DNA from: Ensifer adhaerens
GTDB lineage: Bacteria > Pseudomonadota > Alphaproteobacteria > Rhizobiales > Rhizobiaceae
NCBI RefSeq assembly: GCF_002007205.1
Contig: NZ_LAZS01000012.1
Coordinates: 434,001 to 498,000 of the forward strand
Reading direction: 5' to 3'
Length of the DNA: 64,000 bases
Under the pieces are notes generated by a model, which was not told the DNA's origin, searched no databases, and saw nothing but the letters and a program-made list of their open reading frames with translations. Shown here in pieces: positions 51,687 to 61,206 of the stretch. Position numbers and translations under genes: made by a program. How positions within the stretch are numbered: position 1 is the first letter of the stretch; every line of letters begins with the position of its first letter.

Positions 51687-52589
51687 ATGTCGAGATTGCC
51701 GCCGCTCAATGCCCTGCGCGCATTTGAGGCCAGCGCCCGCAACAGAAGCCTGACGAAGGCTGCGAACGAACTGCATGTGACACCCGGCGCGGTCAGCAAG
51801 CAGTTTCGGCAGTTGGAAGAACATTTCGGCTTCGCGCTGGCGGCGAAATCGCGCGACAGCTTCGTGCTCACGCCGCAGGGCCAGGAACTCTTTTCCAAGC
51901 TCACCCAATCTTTCGAAACGCTCAACGACGCGGTGCTCGGGCTGCAGCGAAACCCGATCGCAGGACGGCTTGCCGTGCGCTGCATGCCGGCCTTCGCAAC
52001 CCGGTGGCTCGTGCCGCGGCTCGGCAAGTTCTATGAGCGCTACGAGGGCGTCGAACTGCAGATTCTGTCCATGCCGGAATGGGGTGAGCCCTTTCCCGAC
52101 GGCCAGGCGGATCTCGCCATCATGTTCGGCGATCCGCGCATCGCAAAGGGCGAGACGACGCCCCTCAAGCAGATGGAGTTCTTCCCCGTCTGCAGCCCGA
52201 TCCTCCTCAACCGCGACGGCGACATCAAGCGCACAAGGGACCTGACGCGCCACGTGCTTCTTGACGGTGTCGGCTCCACGCACTGGAACGACTGGTTTAG
52301 CCATCACGGCCAGGAGATCCCGGCAACGGTGCGGCGCCTGAGCTTCGAGGATTTCAACCAGAACCTGGCGGCCGCGCGCTGCGGCATCGGAATTGCCATG
52401 GGCGACAACATTACGGCGGGCGAAGAACTCGCCCAGGGCGCACTGGTGCGCCCCCTCAAAGGCGGCATCAAGTCGGGGACCAAGGGCTACTACGTCATAA
52501 CGCAGAGAAACCGCGAACGTTCACCGCTCGCCAAAGTGTTCATCGACTGGGTGGTCAACGAGGCAAAGGCAACCGTCGAATTCGTTTGA
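51687..52589 (+). CDS. LysR family regulator (GcvA-like)
   Basis: This 302-residue regulator begins RLPPLNALRAFEASARNRSLTKAANELHVTPGAVSKQ in overlapping blocks, the hallmark of the GcvA branch. An effector domain follows. It diverges from the amidinotransferase/Pot operon with a likely LysR box between them and should activate that operon when the guanidino or polyamine substrate is present. Confidence 0.92.
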   Translation: MSRLPPLNALRAFEASARNRSLTKAANELHVTPGAVSKQFRQLEEHFGFALAAKSRDSFVLTPQGQELFSKLTQSFETLNDAVLGLQRNPIAGRLAVRCMPAFATRWLVPRLGKFYERYEGVELQILSMPEWGEPFPDGQADLAIMFGDPRIAKGETTPLKQMEFFPVCSPILLNRDGDIKRTRDLTRHVLLDGVGSTHWNDWFSHHGQEIPATVRRLSFEDFNQNLAAARCGIGIAMGDNITAGEELAQGALVRPLKGGIKSGTKGYYVITQRNRERSPLAKVFIDWVVNEAKATVEFV

Positions 52590-52765
52590 GGCAGCGCCGG
52601 CGTCAACCGCTTTCCAGCCTGGCTGATCGATGCGCATCTGACGCAGTATGTTCCGCCCGGCGGCCGGCGGTCCGCATCGAAATCATTTCACCACGGATAG
52701 GGACCAGATACTCTACCTCAAAATTCTGATCGTCGGGCGCCGAAGGTCAAGTCTTTGCGCTGTGG

Positions 52766-54070
52766 TCACCAACCCGCGAACTGCGCGATGGCTGTATCGG
52801 GAACCGTCAGGACTTCGGCAAAGGCTTGCTCCAGAACGTCCAGTGCCTGGTGGATTTCGGCGTCCGGGATGGTCAAGGGCGGGGTCATTTCCAGGACGTT
52901 TGCGTTCATCCCGACATAGTAGAGGACGAGGCCGAGCTCATAGGCTCGATAGATGAGTTTCGCCGCCTCCGCGCGTGCCGGAGCCCGTGTCTGCCGATCG
53001 AGGACGAGCTCGACGCCGCAGGCAAGGCCTCGGCCACGGATATCGCCAATAAGTTGATATCGTTCGGCAAGCACTGCCAGACCGTCGCGCAGAAGTTTTC
53101 CCTTGCGATCCGCCTCCCGCGCCAGTTCCTCGCGCTCGATCGTTTCGAGAACGGTAAGGCCGGCGGCGGCAGAGATCGGGTTGCCGTGCAACGTCTGCAT
53201 GGCAAAGGCGCTGGCGCAATCCAGTATGCGCGCCGGACCGATCGCGGCGGAGAGCGGCAGGCCGCCGCCGAGCCCTTTGCCAATCGTCAGGATGTCGGGG
53301 ACGAAATCCTCGTGCTCGAAACAATGCTGCCGGCCGCTGCGGCCAAGCCCGACCTTCACTTCGTCGCAGACGACGAGCACGCCGTACTCACGGCAGATCT
53401 CGGCGAAGGCCTTGAAGAAGCCGGCGGGCGGGACGATTACGCCGCCGTCGGACTGGATAGGCTCGATGAAGGCGGCGGCGAACTGTTCCGGCGCCGCTTC
53501 GAGGCGCTGGCGCAGTTCGGCGAGGATCGCGCCGCCGGTCGGGTCCTCGCGGTAGGGCCGGTAGGGATCGGGGTAGGGGAGCAGCAGCAGACCATCGGCC
53601 TTGGCAGCACCCGCCTGGACGCTGTGGCCGGAAAAGGCCATGGAGCCGGTGGTGCAGCCGTGATAGGCACCGACGAAGGCGATGACGCCGCTGCGACCCG
53701 TCGCCTTGGTGACGGCGCGGAAGACGGCCTCGTTGGCGTCGGAACCGGAATGACCGAACCAGACCTTGTTGTCGCCCGCCCCCGGAAAGGCAGCGAGCAG
53801 CTTTTCGGCAAGTTCGGTCGCCGGCCGGTTCGCGGCCGATAGAACGCTCGCACCGGCCGGATTGGCGGCGGCGCGCGAAATCGCCTCAACCAAGGCCGGG
53901 TGGCCATAGCCGAGGCTGGCGGCACCCCAGGCACCGGAGAGGTCGACCAGTTCACGGCCGTTTTCCTCTGTGAGCCTCGCGCCACGGCCGCCGGTCACGG
54001 CGAGCGGGAAGAAGCGCAGCTTCTGCAGGTTGGCGATCGCCGCCTGGTCTCTCTCGTAGAGCTTGGTCAC
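52766..54070 (-). CDS. Class III aminotransferase
   Basis: This 434-residue PLP enzyme has VWFGHSGSDANEAVFRAV, CDEVKVGLGRSG and the cofactor lysine in TIGKGLGGGLPLSAAIG. These place it with 4-aminobutyrate/ornithine-type and diamine transaminases. The start is GTG 54070, overlapping the upstream stop (GTGA). It is the last gene of the RpiR-headed operon and would remove an amino group from the amine released by the upstream enzymes. It is distinct in sequence from the aminotransferase at 40977. Confidence 0.9.
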   Translation of the reverse strand: MTKLYERDQAAIANLQKLRFFPLAVTGGRGARLTEENGRELVDLSGAWGAASLGYGHPALVEAISRAAANPAGASVLSAANRPATELAEKLLAAFPGAGDNKVWFGHSGSDANEAVFRAVTKATGRSGVIAFVGAYHGCTTGSMAFSGHSVQAGAAKADGLLLLPYPDPYRPYREDPTGGAILAELRQRLEAAPEQFAAAFIEPIQSDGGVIVPPAGFFKAFAEICREYGVLVVCDEVKVGLGRSGRQHCFEHEDFVPDILTIGKGLGGGLPLSAAIGPARILDCASAFAMQTLHGNPISAAAGLTVLETIEREELAREADRKGKLLRDGLAVLAERYQLIGDIRGRGLACGVELVLDRQTRAPARAEAAKLIYRAYELGLVLYYVGMNANVLEMTPPLTIPDAEIHQALDVLEQAFAEVLTVPDTAIAQFAGW

Positions 54071-54885
54071 AGGCCTTCCCCAATGCTCGCTTTTAGACAG
54101 CGGGTAAGACGCTCACCCCAGGCAGCGACGCCCGCATCCGTGTCGATCAGATCGTGCCGCACCTCGACCAGTACGCCCGGAAGCCCGCGCGCGTCGGCAT
54201 GAACAGGCACGGTGTAATCCTCGTCGGGGTGGATGTTGTAGGGCTCGTTGTCGCCGATCGTCAGCTGGCTTTCGCTCGAGAGCTCGCGGATCAACGAACC
54301 AGCAAAATCGACCGCGTCGCGATAGAGGATGCCCGCCTGCCACGGGCGTGGCTTGCCGAAATAGACGGGCGTGAAGCTGTGGATGCCGACCACGAAGGTC
54401 CGCTTGCCTTCGCTTTGGAGCCGGTCGAGCCGGCGGCTGACAGCCTCGGCGAAGGGCGAAAACAGCGTGTCGATCCGCTGCTGCCGCTCGGCGTCGCTCA
54501 AGTTTTGGTTGGCGGGGATCTCCGTCGTCTCGCTGATTTCGGGGATCATCGAGGAGGCCGCCAGCGGCCGGTTGCAGTCGATCACCAGCCGCGAATAGTT
54601 GGTGAAGAACAGTGGCGCGTCGAGGCTGAGGCTTAAGCGCTGGGCCAGCGCCATGGCGCCGATGTCCCAGGCGATATGGCGCTGGCGCTCGTGAGGCGGC
54701 AACCCCATGTCCCCGAGCGCGCGTGGCATCCGGTTCGACGCGTGCTCGCACAGAAGCAGGATCGGCGAGGCGCCATCCGGATTGAACACCGCATAGGGCG
54801 GCAGTTCGTCGATCGCAAGCAGCGGCGCGCTCGGGTCGTGTCGCGCGCCGGGCTCTAGGCTCTTGATGGCCGTTGTCGAGGTCAT
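54067..54885 (-). CDS. N-formylglutamate amidohydrolase family protein
   Basis: This 272-residue protein has LLCEHASNRMP, WDIGAMALAQRLS, YSRLVIDCNRP, GIHSFTPVY and VEVRHDLID, the conserved blocks of the N-formylglutamate amidohydrolase (HutG-type) family. The His and Glu residues would bind zinc. No other histidine-degradation gene is present, so it probably hydrolyses a related N-acyl or gamma-glutamyl amide. ATG 54885 is preferred over a TTG at 54903. It lies 18 bases after the glutamine synthetase homologue and overlaps the aminotransferase gene. Confidence 0.88.
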   Translation of the reverse strand: MTSTTAIKSLEPGARHDPSAPLLAIDELPPYAVFNPDGASPILLLCEHASNRMPRALGDMGLPPHERQRHIAWDIGAMALAQRLSLSLDAPLFFTNYSRLVIDCNRPLAASSMIPEISETTEIPANQNLSDAERQQRIDTLFSPFAEAVSRRLDRLQSEGKRTFVVGIHSFTPVYFGKPRPWQAGILYRDAVDFAGSLIRELSSESQLTIGDNEPYNIHPDEDYTVPVHADARGLPGVLVEVRHDLIDTDAGVAAWGERLTRCLKASIGEGL

Positions 54886-54903
54886 GGGCTGCCCATCCGT
54901 CAA

Positions 54904-56247
54904 TCAGTAGACCGCCGCATAGCGGGCGCAGAGTTCGTCCGGCGAGAGGCCCTCGACGATCTCGATCTCCTTGCGTTTCATCGCCATGTAGCAGTCGAGA
55001 AAGTCCTTGGAGAACCAGCCGGTAACAACCGGATCGGCGGCGAGTGTATCCAGCGCTTCCGGCAGGCTCGCGGGCAGGCGGCGGATGCCGAGCTTCTCCT
55101 GGTCTCCGTCAGAGAAATCGGAGGGATCGGAATTGATCAGGGGCGGCTGTTCGAGCCCGGCCTTGATGCCTTCGAGGCCGGCTTTGAGTAGGACGGCCAG
55201 GGACAGATGCGGGCTGGCGCAGGCGTCGGCGGCGCGATACTCCATGTTGAACTGCCTCGCCGGATTGCTCCCGGGCAGGTCCAGCGTCGGGCAGATCCTG
55301 AGCGTCGCCTCGCGGTTCTTTTCACCGAGGCAGGTATAGGCGGCACTCCAATGGTGCGGCACGAGCCGCATGTAGGAGAGCACGGACGGTGCGGTGAAGG
55401 CGGTCAGCGCCGGCAGATGCTTGATGACACCGGCGGCAAAGGAACCGGCAACCTTGGAGAGCCTGCCGGGACGCTGTATGTCGAAGGTCACCGGATTGCC
55501 GTCGAGGTCGGTGAAGCTCACATGCAGGTGAACGCCGTTGCCGACACCGTTCGGAACCGTCTTCGGGGCAAAGCTCGCATTCCAGCCGAAGAGGGCAGCC
55601 ACTTCCTTGGTGATCGCGCGGATGGTGGCGCCGCGGTCGGCCGCCGTCAGCGCGTCGGCCGGACGGCAGGTGATCTCGAACTGGTCCTTGCCATATTCCG
55701 GCAGGAACATTTCCGGCTCGGCGCCCGCTTCCTTGAGCGCGGTCATCAGCAGCGAGCCGAAGGGCTCGGCGCGACGCTGGGCGCGAAGGCCGAAGGAGGG
55801 GGCGTCCGGCCAATCGACGCCGAGAAGCTGGAATTCCTGCTCGACGGCCGAGATCACCTTGAGGCCGATCTCTTCGTATTCCTTCAGCGTCTGTTTGAGG
55901 AAGCTGCGCACGCAGCAATCCCAGGCATTGCCCTGAAGATCGGTGATATCGGAATGGTAGAAATGCAGCGGCGTTTCGTCGGGCAGGCAGGTGACGCGCG
56001 CCTTGCTGTTCGGGTCCGCCATCAGCCTGAGGTCGCCGGCCGAACCCCAGGGATTGTTCTCCGCAATCAGGTCGAAAGGCGTCAGCGCCAGGTTGGCCGG
56101 CACCCAGCCGACGCCCTTGCGCAGGTAGCTGTCGATCTCGGTCGCAGCGAAGCTGCGGCCACGGGTAATACCGGCGATATCAGTCGTGACGAAGGTGGCA
56201 AGTTCGGTCAGTTCAGCGGCCGCCTTGCCGTTGTTCGTTTCGGTCAT
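54904..56247 (-). CDS. Glutamine synthetase family protein (PuuA/gamma-glutamylamide synthetase-like)
   Basis: This 447-residue enzyme has SAVEQEFQLLG and FEITCRPADALTAAD in the metal-binding core, NGVGNGVHLHVSF, and the C-terminal EYRAADACASPHLSLAVLLKAGLEGI. The last block and the length fit the gamma-glutamyl-amine ligase branch (PuuA, GlnT), not housekeeping GlnA. It would ligate glutamate to an amine with ATP. GGAGGGG precedes the start. It follows the cysteine hydrolase gene by 34 bases. Confidence 0.88.
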   Translation of the reverse strand: MTETNNGKAAAELTELATFVTTDIAGITRGRSFAATEIDSYLRKGVGWVPANLALTPFDLIAENNPWGSAGDLRLMADPNSKARVTCLPDETPLHFYHSDITDLQGNAWDCCVRSFLKQTLKEYEEIGLKVISAVEQEFQLLGVDWPDAPSFGLRAQRRAEPFGSLLMTALKEAGAEPEMFLPEYGKDQFEITCRPADALTAADRGATIRAITKEVAALFGWNASFAPKTVPNGVGNGVHLHVSFTDLDGNPVTFDIQRPGRLSKVAGSFAAGVIKHLPALTAFTAPSVLSYMRLVPHHWSAAYTCLGEKNREATLRICPTLDLPGSNPARQFNMEYRAADACASPHLSLAVLLKAGLEGIKAGLEQPPLINSDPSDFSDGDQEKLGIRRLPASLPEALDTLAADPVVTGWFSKDFLDCYMAMKRKEIEIVEGLSPDELCARYAAVY

Positions 56248-56281
56248 GGATTCCCCTCCAGTTTTGTTCTTTTCAGACGGT

Positions 56282-56944
56282 CTAGGCCTGGCGCAGGCCG
56301 TTCAGGCGGCTGACGACAGTGTCGGTGTCGGTCGTCCAGCAATAGCCCGCGTAGGCGCGAAGGGCCGCGTCATGGCGCTCCTGGCTGTAGGTGGCGCAGG
56401 CGTCGTTGACGACAGTGACGAGGTAGCCGCGGTCGGCGGCATCGCGCACGGCCATGTCGACGCACTGGTCGGTGATGACGCCGGCAATGATCAGGTAGCG
56501 GGTGTTGAGGTTGCGCAGGATGTAGTCGATGTTGGTCGAGTTGAAGACCCCCGACGAGGTCTTCGGCAGCACGATCTCGTTGTCGATGGGGGCGAGTTCC
56601 GGAATGACCTGCCCCTCGGGCGAGCCCTTCGGCACATGCATGTCGGAGAGCTTGTGGTCGAGCGAGCGGTCCCGGCCGTCGAGCGTCAGGCTTTCGATGA
56701 TCGTGTGCAGCACCTCGCATCCGGCCTTTCGCGCCGCCTCCAGAATGCGCACCTGGTTGGGGATGACCGTCTGGCGCAGGCGCCTGTGATAGTAGCTGCC
56801 CGCATCTTGCGGGTGGGTCGGGTCGAGGTTCGGCTCGCACCAGATGCGCTGCATGTCGACGAACAGCAGCGTGGTGCGGCCCGCCTCATAGGCGCTGTCG
56901 CGCCTCAAGAGATCGTCGCCAACCTTCACTGTGACTGCACTCAT
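56282..56944 (-). CDS. Cysteine hydrolase of the isochorismatase family
   Basis: This 220-residue enzyme has the family triad: Asp in LLFVDMQRIWCEP, Lys in LPKTSSGVFNST and Cys in GVITDQCVDMAVRDA. Relatives include N-carbamoylsarcosine amidase, biuret hydrolase and ureidoacrylate hydrolase, so it probably cleaves a carbamoyl or simple amide bond and releases ammonia. GAGGAGAATTCGA precedes ATG 56944. It is the second gene of the RpiR-led operon. Confidence 0.88.
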   Translation of the reverse strand: MSAVTVKVGDDLLRRDSAYEAGRTTLLFVDMQRIWCEPNLDPTHPQDAGSYYHRRLRQTVIPNQVRILEAARKAGCEVLHTIIESLTLDGRDRSLDHKLSDMHVPKGSPEGQVIPELAPIDNEIVLPKTSSGVFNSTNIDYILRNLNTRYLIIAGVITDQCVDMAVRDAADRGYLVTVVNDACATYSQERHDAALRAYAGYCWTTDTDTVVSRLNGLRQA

Positions 56945-56990
56945 TCGAATTCTCCTCGGTTTGTCTGGTTCGCCGTGACGGCGGAAAAGC

Positions 56991-57872
56991 TCAGCGGTCG
57001 TCCTCGACCTGCGGATTGAAGGCGTCCTCGGTGATCGCGTAGCCGCGGCGCAGTTCCTCCATGCGCTCGATGCGGCCGCGCGACTGGGTGGCGAGGCGGG
57101 CGGTCAGCGCCCCGATCAGCGCTTCGGTCTGGGCGATCGCCGGCACCATCGTGTCGTAGGGCGAGACCGTGTCGACCGGCGCCATCAGCGTGACGGTGGC
57201 GAACTCGGCGATCGGCGAAACCCAGCGGTCGGTGAACAGCACGATGCGCGCGCCTTGCGCGGCCGCCTGCCGGGCGAAGCGGATCGTGTCGTTCTGGTAG
57301 CGGCGGTAATCGTAGACGAAGAGCACGTCGCGCTTGCCGAGATCGACGAGCTGGTCGACCTGGTCGGCCTGGCTTCCGTTGATCCAGCGCGTGTCGCCGC
57401 GCAATTGCTTCATATGCGACCAGAGCAGGCCCGCGAGAAAGCCGCTGAAGCGGCCGCCGAGGCAATGGATGCGAGCGCCCATGTCGGCGGCGGCATCGAC
57501 GGCCGCCTCGAAATCCTCCGAAGGCAGCATCTGCATCGAGGATTCCAGCGCATGAATGCTGGCGCGCAAGAAGTACTGGTAGAAGTTTTCCTGCTCCAGC
57601 GACGGCCGTCGCTCGTCAAGCATCGACAGAGGCGAGCTCATGCGCTCCTGCACTTCGCTGAGCAGCGCCTTCTGGAACTCCGGATAACCCTCGAAGCCCA
57701 GTGTGTTGGCAAAGCGCACGACGGTCGGATTGCTGACGCCAGCAGCGGCGGCGAGATGCGCGACCGTGTTCAGCCCTGCTGCCGGATAATTCGACAAGAG
57801 CTGCCTGACGATCTTCAGTTCAGAGCGCGTGAAAGTAATGGCGCCGTCTGTCAGTCGGTCCCGGATTGCCAC
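56991..57872 (-). CDS. RpiR/MurR family transcriptional regulator
   Basis: This 293-residue regulator has the RpiR helix-turn-helix (LTDGAITFTRSELKIVRQLLSNYP and VAHLAAAAGVSNPTVVRFANTLGFEGYPEFQ in overlapping blocks) and a C-terminal SIS domain (about 125-260) that usually binds a phosphosugar or sugar-like ligand. The start is GTG 57872, 8 bases after GGGAGG. It leads the amine-catabolism operon and diverges from the Liv-type importer, so it likely controls both. Confidence 0.9.
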   Translation of the reverse strand: MAIRDRLTDGAITFTRSELKIVRQLLSNYPAAGLNTVAHLAAAAGVSNPTVVRFANTLGFEGYPEFQKALLSEVQERMSSPLSMLDERRPSLEQENFYQYFLRASIHALESSMQMLPSEDFEAAVDAAADMGARIHCLGGRFSGFLAGLLWSHMKQLRGDTRWINGSQADQVDQLVDLGKRDVLFVYDYRRYQNDTIRFARQAAAQGARIVLFTDRWVSPIAEFATVTLMAPVDTVSPYDTMVPAIAQTEALIGALTARLATQSRGRIERMEELRRGYAITEDAFNPQVEDDR

Positions 57873-57961
57873 GATTTCTGCCTCCCAAAAACGATGGCGT
57901 GAACCCCAATTTCTACTTTTTGTTACATAATTGCTAGCAGAGAATGTTTTTTGAAACAAGA

Positions 57962-57989
57962 TTGACATTTGGTCGATCTGCGTTAACGT
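57962..57989 (+). promoter_or_regulatory. Candidate sigma-70 promoter for the Liv-type operon
   Basis: TTGACA at 57962-57967 is followed, 16 bases on, by TAACGT at 57984-57989, a fair match to -35 and -10 elements. It lies about 60 bases before the livM-livG start. A TGTTT-N4-AAACA repeat just upstream (about 57945-57958) could be a regulator site. Confidence 0.4.
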
Positions 57990-58051
57990 TCATCTCGGGA
58001 ACGGGCCCGAGCTAAAAACATGAGGCGGGCCAAAAATCTGGGGGAATGCGG

Positions 58052-59935
58052 ATGGTTCGCGTCAGGCGAGAAACCGTCGTTGGTATCCTTGTGACGTCTC
58101 TGCCGCTTCTGGCAGCCGCTGCCGTCGCCTCGCTGTTCTTTCCAGGCAGCGGCGAGCGCCTGGTGACGCTCTACATGATCAACGTGATCGCTGTGCTCGG
58201 CATCGGCATCTATGCCGGCAATTCCGGCATCGTTTCCTTCGGTCATGTCGGCTTCATGGCGATCGGCGCCTATGCGTCCGGCCTGCTGACACTCAACCCG
58301 ATCATCCAGAAGACGGCGCTGCCGCACCTGCCGGAATGGCTGGCGGGTATCGGCATGCCCTTCCTTCCGGCGCTTGCCATCGCCCTTGTCGTCGTGGCTC
58401 TCGTGGCCGTGGTTATCGGCATTCCGGTCGCGCGGCTTGGTGGCTCGTCGGCCTCGATCGCGACACTCGGTTTCCTCGTGATCGTGCACGTCGTGCTCGT
58501 CGCCTCGACCGACTTCACCCGCGGCAGCCAGACGTTCTTCGGCATCCCGCGCGCCGTCAATCTCTGGGTGGCACTGCCCTTTGCCATCGCAGCGGTGGCG
58601 GTCGCGCGCCTCTACCGGGATTCGAGCGCCGGCCTCAAGCTCCGCGCCTCGCGCGAGGACGAGATCGCGTCCACTGCCGTCGGCGTCAATGTCAGGCTGC
58701 ACCGCTTCTTCGGTTGGGTTCTCGGCGCCGTGCTCGCCGGGGCCGCAGGTGCGCTGCTTGCGCATTTCCTCGGTGCCTTCTCGCCCAAGGATTTCTATTT
58801 CAACCTGACCTTCATGCTGCTTGCCATGCTGATTCTCGGCGGCATCACCACGGTCTCGGGCGCGGTCGGCGGTGCAGCCGTTATCATGCTGATCGTCGAA
58901 CTCCTGCGGAAGCTCGAAGGCGGCGTCGATCTCGGTTTCCTGAAACTGCCGACCGTCTTCGGGCTTACCGATATCGGTATCGGCGTGGCGATCCTCGTTG
59001 TCATGTACCGCCTGCAGGACGGCCTCTTCGGGGTGCGCGAACTCGACGAGCGTTTCGGCTGGTTCAAGCGCTTCGCTTCAAAGAGCGCTTCCACCAGCCC
59101 AGCGCCGGCGGCCATTGCCGCTGCATCTTCGTCTGGTCAGGGCACGCTTCGGGTCGAAAATCTCGGAAAGAAATTTGCCGGCCTCGTTGCGCTCGAAAAT
59201 GCCAACTTCGAGATCAAGCCCGGCCTTGTCACCGGCCTCATCGGCCCGAACGGGGCAGGCAAGTCGACGCTGATCAACAGCGTGTCCGGCGTTGTGCCGC
59301 CATCGACGGGCCGTGTGCTGATTGATGGCCAGGATGTCGCCGATCTGCCCGTTTACGCTGTTCCGGTTGCGGGGCTTGCCCGCACCTTCCAGAACATTCG
59401 CCTGTTCAAGAACCTGACCGTTCTCGAAAACGTCACGGTCGCGGCAAGCGCCTTGAAGGCGGGCGGCGAAGATCCGGCGGCCCGTGCACTGACCGTGTTG
59501 GCGGAAGTCGGGCTTGCCGAATTCGCCGACCGGCTGGCCGGCACGCTTTCCTATGGCGCGCAGCGTCGGCTCGAAATCGCTCGCGCGCTGGCGTTGAGGC
59601 CGCGCTACCTGCTGCTCGACGAACCGGCCGCCGGGATGAACCCGGCCGAGACCGAGGAACTCATGCGCGTGCTGGACCGCATCCGCGTGAAGTACCGGCT
59701 TGGCCTGCTCGTGGTCGAGCATGACCTGAAGCTGATCATGCGGCTCTGCGACGTCGTCGTCGTACTCAACAAGGGCCAGCAGATCGCCATCGGCACGCCG
59801 GCAGAGATCCAGGCCAATCCGGATGTCATCGAGGCCTATATCGGCCGACGGCGGTCAACGGCGCAGGCGCGGACTGAAACCGCTACGAGTTCCGATTTTC
59901 CGTCCGGTGCGCCGGGCCTTCACAAACCTGCATAA
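58052..59935 (+). CDS. Fused branched-chain-type ABC permease and ATPase (LivM-LivG)
   Basis: This 627-residue protein joins two functions. Residues about 1-330 are a LivM-type permease with about ten membrane segments (GNSGIVSFGHVGFMAIGAYASG is diagnostic). After an Ala/Ser-rich linker, residues about 365-610 are a LivG-type ATPase with GPNGAGKST, ARTFQNIRLF, LSYGAQRRLEIARAL, LLLDEPAAGMNP and VVEHDLKLIM. I chose ATG 58052, 7 bases after GGGGG; ATG 58046 is too close to it. It opens an operon in which the partner permease comes last. Fused LivMG proteins are known but uncommon. Confidence 0.93.
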   Translation: MVRVRRETVVGILVTSLPLLAAAAVASLFFPGSGERLVTLYMINVIAVLGIGIYAGNSGIVSFGHVGFMAIGAYASGLLTLNPIIQKTALPHLPEWLAGIGMPFLPALAIALVVVALVAVVIGIPVARLGGSSASIATLGFLVIVHVVLVASTDFTRGSQTFFGIPRAVNLWVALPFAIAAVAVARLYRDSSAGLKLRASREDEIASTAVGVNVRLHRFFGWVLGAVLAGAAGALLAHFLGAFSPKDFYFNLTFMLLAMLILGGITTVSGAVGGAAVIMLIVELLRKLEGGVDLGFLKLPTVFGLTDIGIGVAILVVMYRLQDGLFGVRELDERFGWFKRFASKSASTSPAPAAIAAASSSGQGTLRVENLGKKFAGLVALENANFEIKPGLVTGLIGPNGAGKSTLINSVSGVVPPSTGRVLIDGQDVADLPVYAVPVAGLARTFQNIRLFKNLTVLENVTVAASALKAGGEDPAARALTVLAEVGLAEFADRLAGTLSYGAQRRLEIARALALRPRYLLLDEPAAGMNPAETEELMRVLDRIRVKYRLGLLVVEHDLKLIMRLCDVVVVLNKGQQIAIGTPAEIQANPDVIEAYIGRRRSTAQARTETATSSDFPSGAPGLHKPA

Positions 59936-59956
59936 TCAAAAGAGGGAGCTTTCCGG

Positions 59957-61120
59957 ATGAACAAGAACGTCAGGGCCCTGTGCCTCACCACCATTTTCTC
60001 TGGCATCGCGCTGTCGCCGCTGCCCGCATTTGCCGAAGACCTCGTCATCGGCCTTGCGACCGCGCAGACCGGCGGGCTTGCGCCCTATGACCAGCCGTCG
60101 CTGAAGGGCTTGGAAATGGCCGTGGAGGAGATCAACGCGGCCGGCGGTGCGGCCGGCAAGTTCCCGATCAAGCTCGTGGCCAAGGACACCCGCTCGGATG
60201 CGGCCCAGACGGCGCTGGTCGCACAGGAGCTGGTCGACGAGGGCGTCAAGATCGTCATCACCCCCTGCGACGCCGATCCGTCGATCGCCGCGGGACAGGT
60301 GACCCAGGCAGCGCAGATCCCGGCCTTCTCCTTCTGCGCAACGACGCCGACCATGCCGCTCGCCGTCGGCGATTACATGTTCGGCAACTATCCGGCCGAC
60401 AACGTCCAGGCTTCGGTGCTTGCCACCTATGCCACCGAGAAGGGTTACAAGAAGGCCTATATCCTGAAGTCGCCGGATAGCGCCTACACGCTGAAGCTCC
60501 CTGAATACTTCGCCACGGCCTTCAAGGCCAAGGGCGGCGAACTGCTGGGTGAGGGCACCTACAGCATGGGCCAGCAGGATTTCGGTGCCGAGGTCACCAA
60601 GATCAAGGCGATGAACCCGGCACCCGACGTGATCATGACAGCGGCCTACGAGCCGGACTTCCCGGCCTTCATCCGCCAGCTGCGCGGCGCCGGCGTCACC
60701 ATCCCGATCTTGGGCAGCGACGGCATCGACTCGCCGACGACCTTCGGTCTCGGCGCGACGGTCGACGGCGTCGTCTTCACCACCGCGGGCTTTGCCAGCG
60801 AAGGCAGCCCGCTCGCGGACTTCAACGTGAAGTACAAGGAGAAATTCGGGCAAGTGCCGGACACGGTCTACATCGCCAACGGTTATGACCTCGGCAAGGT
60901 CATCGATGCGGCGGTGACGGAAGCCAACAGCATCGATCCGGTCGCCATCCGCAACGCCATCGCCTCGCTCGAAAACGTCAAGGGCGTCACCGGCCCGATC
61001 ACCTATGCCGGCACGCAAGGCATGCCGATGCGCTCGGTTTCGCTGGTGCAGATCGAAGGCGGCAACCGCCAGCTGATCAGCCAGGGCGTTCCGGCCGCCG
61101 CCGACATTCCGGCGCCCTGA
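59957..61120 (+). CDS. Branched-chain-type periplasmic binding protein (LivK-like)
   Basis: This 387-residue protein has a signal peptide (ending LPAFAED) and the Leu/Ile/Val-binding fold (LVIGLATAQTGGLAPYDQPSLKGLEMAVEEIN in parts). The ligand could be an amino acid, amide or urea derivative, as in UrtA- and AmiC-like members; the ligand residues are not assignable by eye. Its conserved context with an amide/amine catabolic operon argues against simple leucine transport. Confidence 0.9.
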   Translation: MNKNVRALCLTTIFSGIALSPLPAFAEDLVIGLATAQTGGLAPYDQPSLKGLEMAVEEINAAGGAAGKFPIKLVAKDTRSDAAQTALVAQELVDEGVKIVITPCDADPSIAAGQVTQAAQIPAFSFCATTPTMPLAVGDYMFGNYPADNVQASVLATYATEKGYKKAYILKSPDSAYTLKLPEYFATAFKAKGGELLGEGTYSMGQQDFGAEVTKIKAMNPAPDVIMTAAYEPDFPAFIRQLRGAGVTIPILGSDGIDSPTTFGLGATVDGVVFTTAGFASEGSPLADFNVKYKEKFGQVPDTVYIANGYDLGKVIDAAVTEANSIDPVAIRNAIASLENVKGVTGPITYAGTQGMPMRSVSLVQIEGGNRQLISQGVPAAADIPAP

Positions 61121-61206
61121 TCGACGTCGTATGGCGGTCCTCGGCTTTGCCCGGGGATCGCTTCTGCGGCCGCTCATTTGCAATCCACGGCAAGGACTTT
61201 GCCCCG

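Noticed and set aside
54067-54885. Histidine degradation (hut) operon
   Set aside because: Although one gene resembles HutG, no histidase, urocanase or imidazolonepropionase gene is present.
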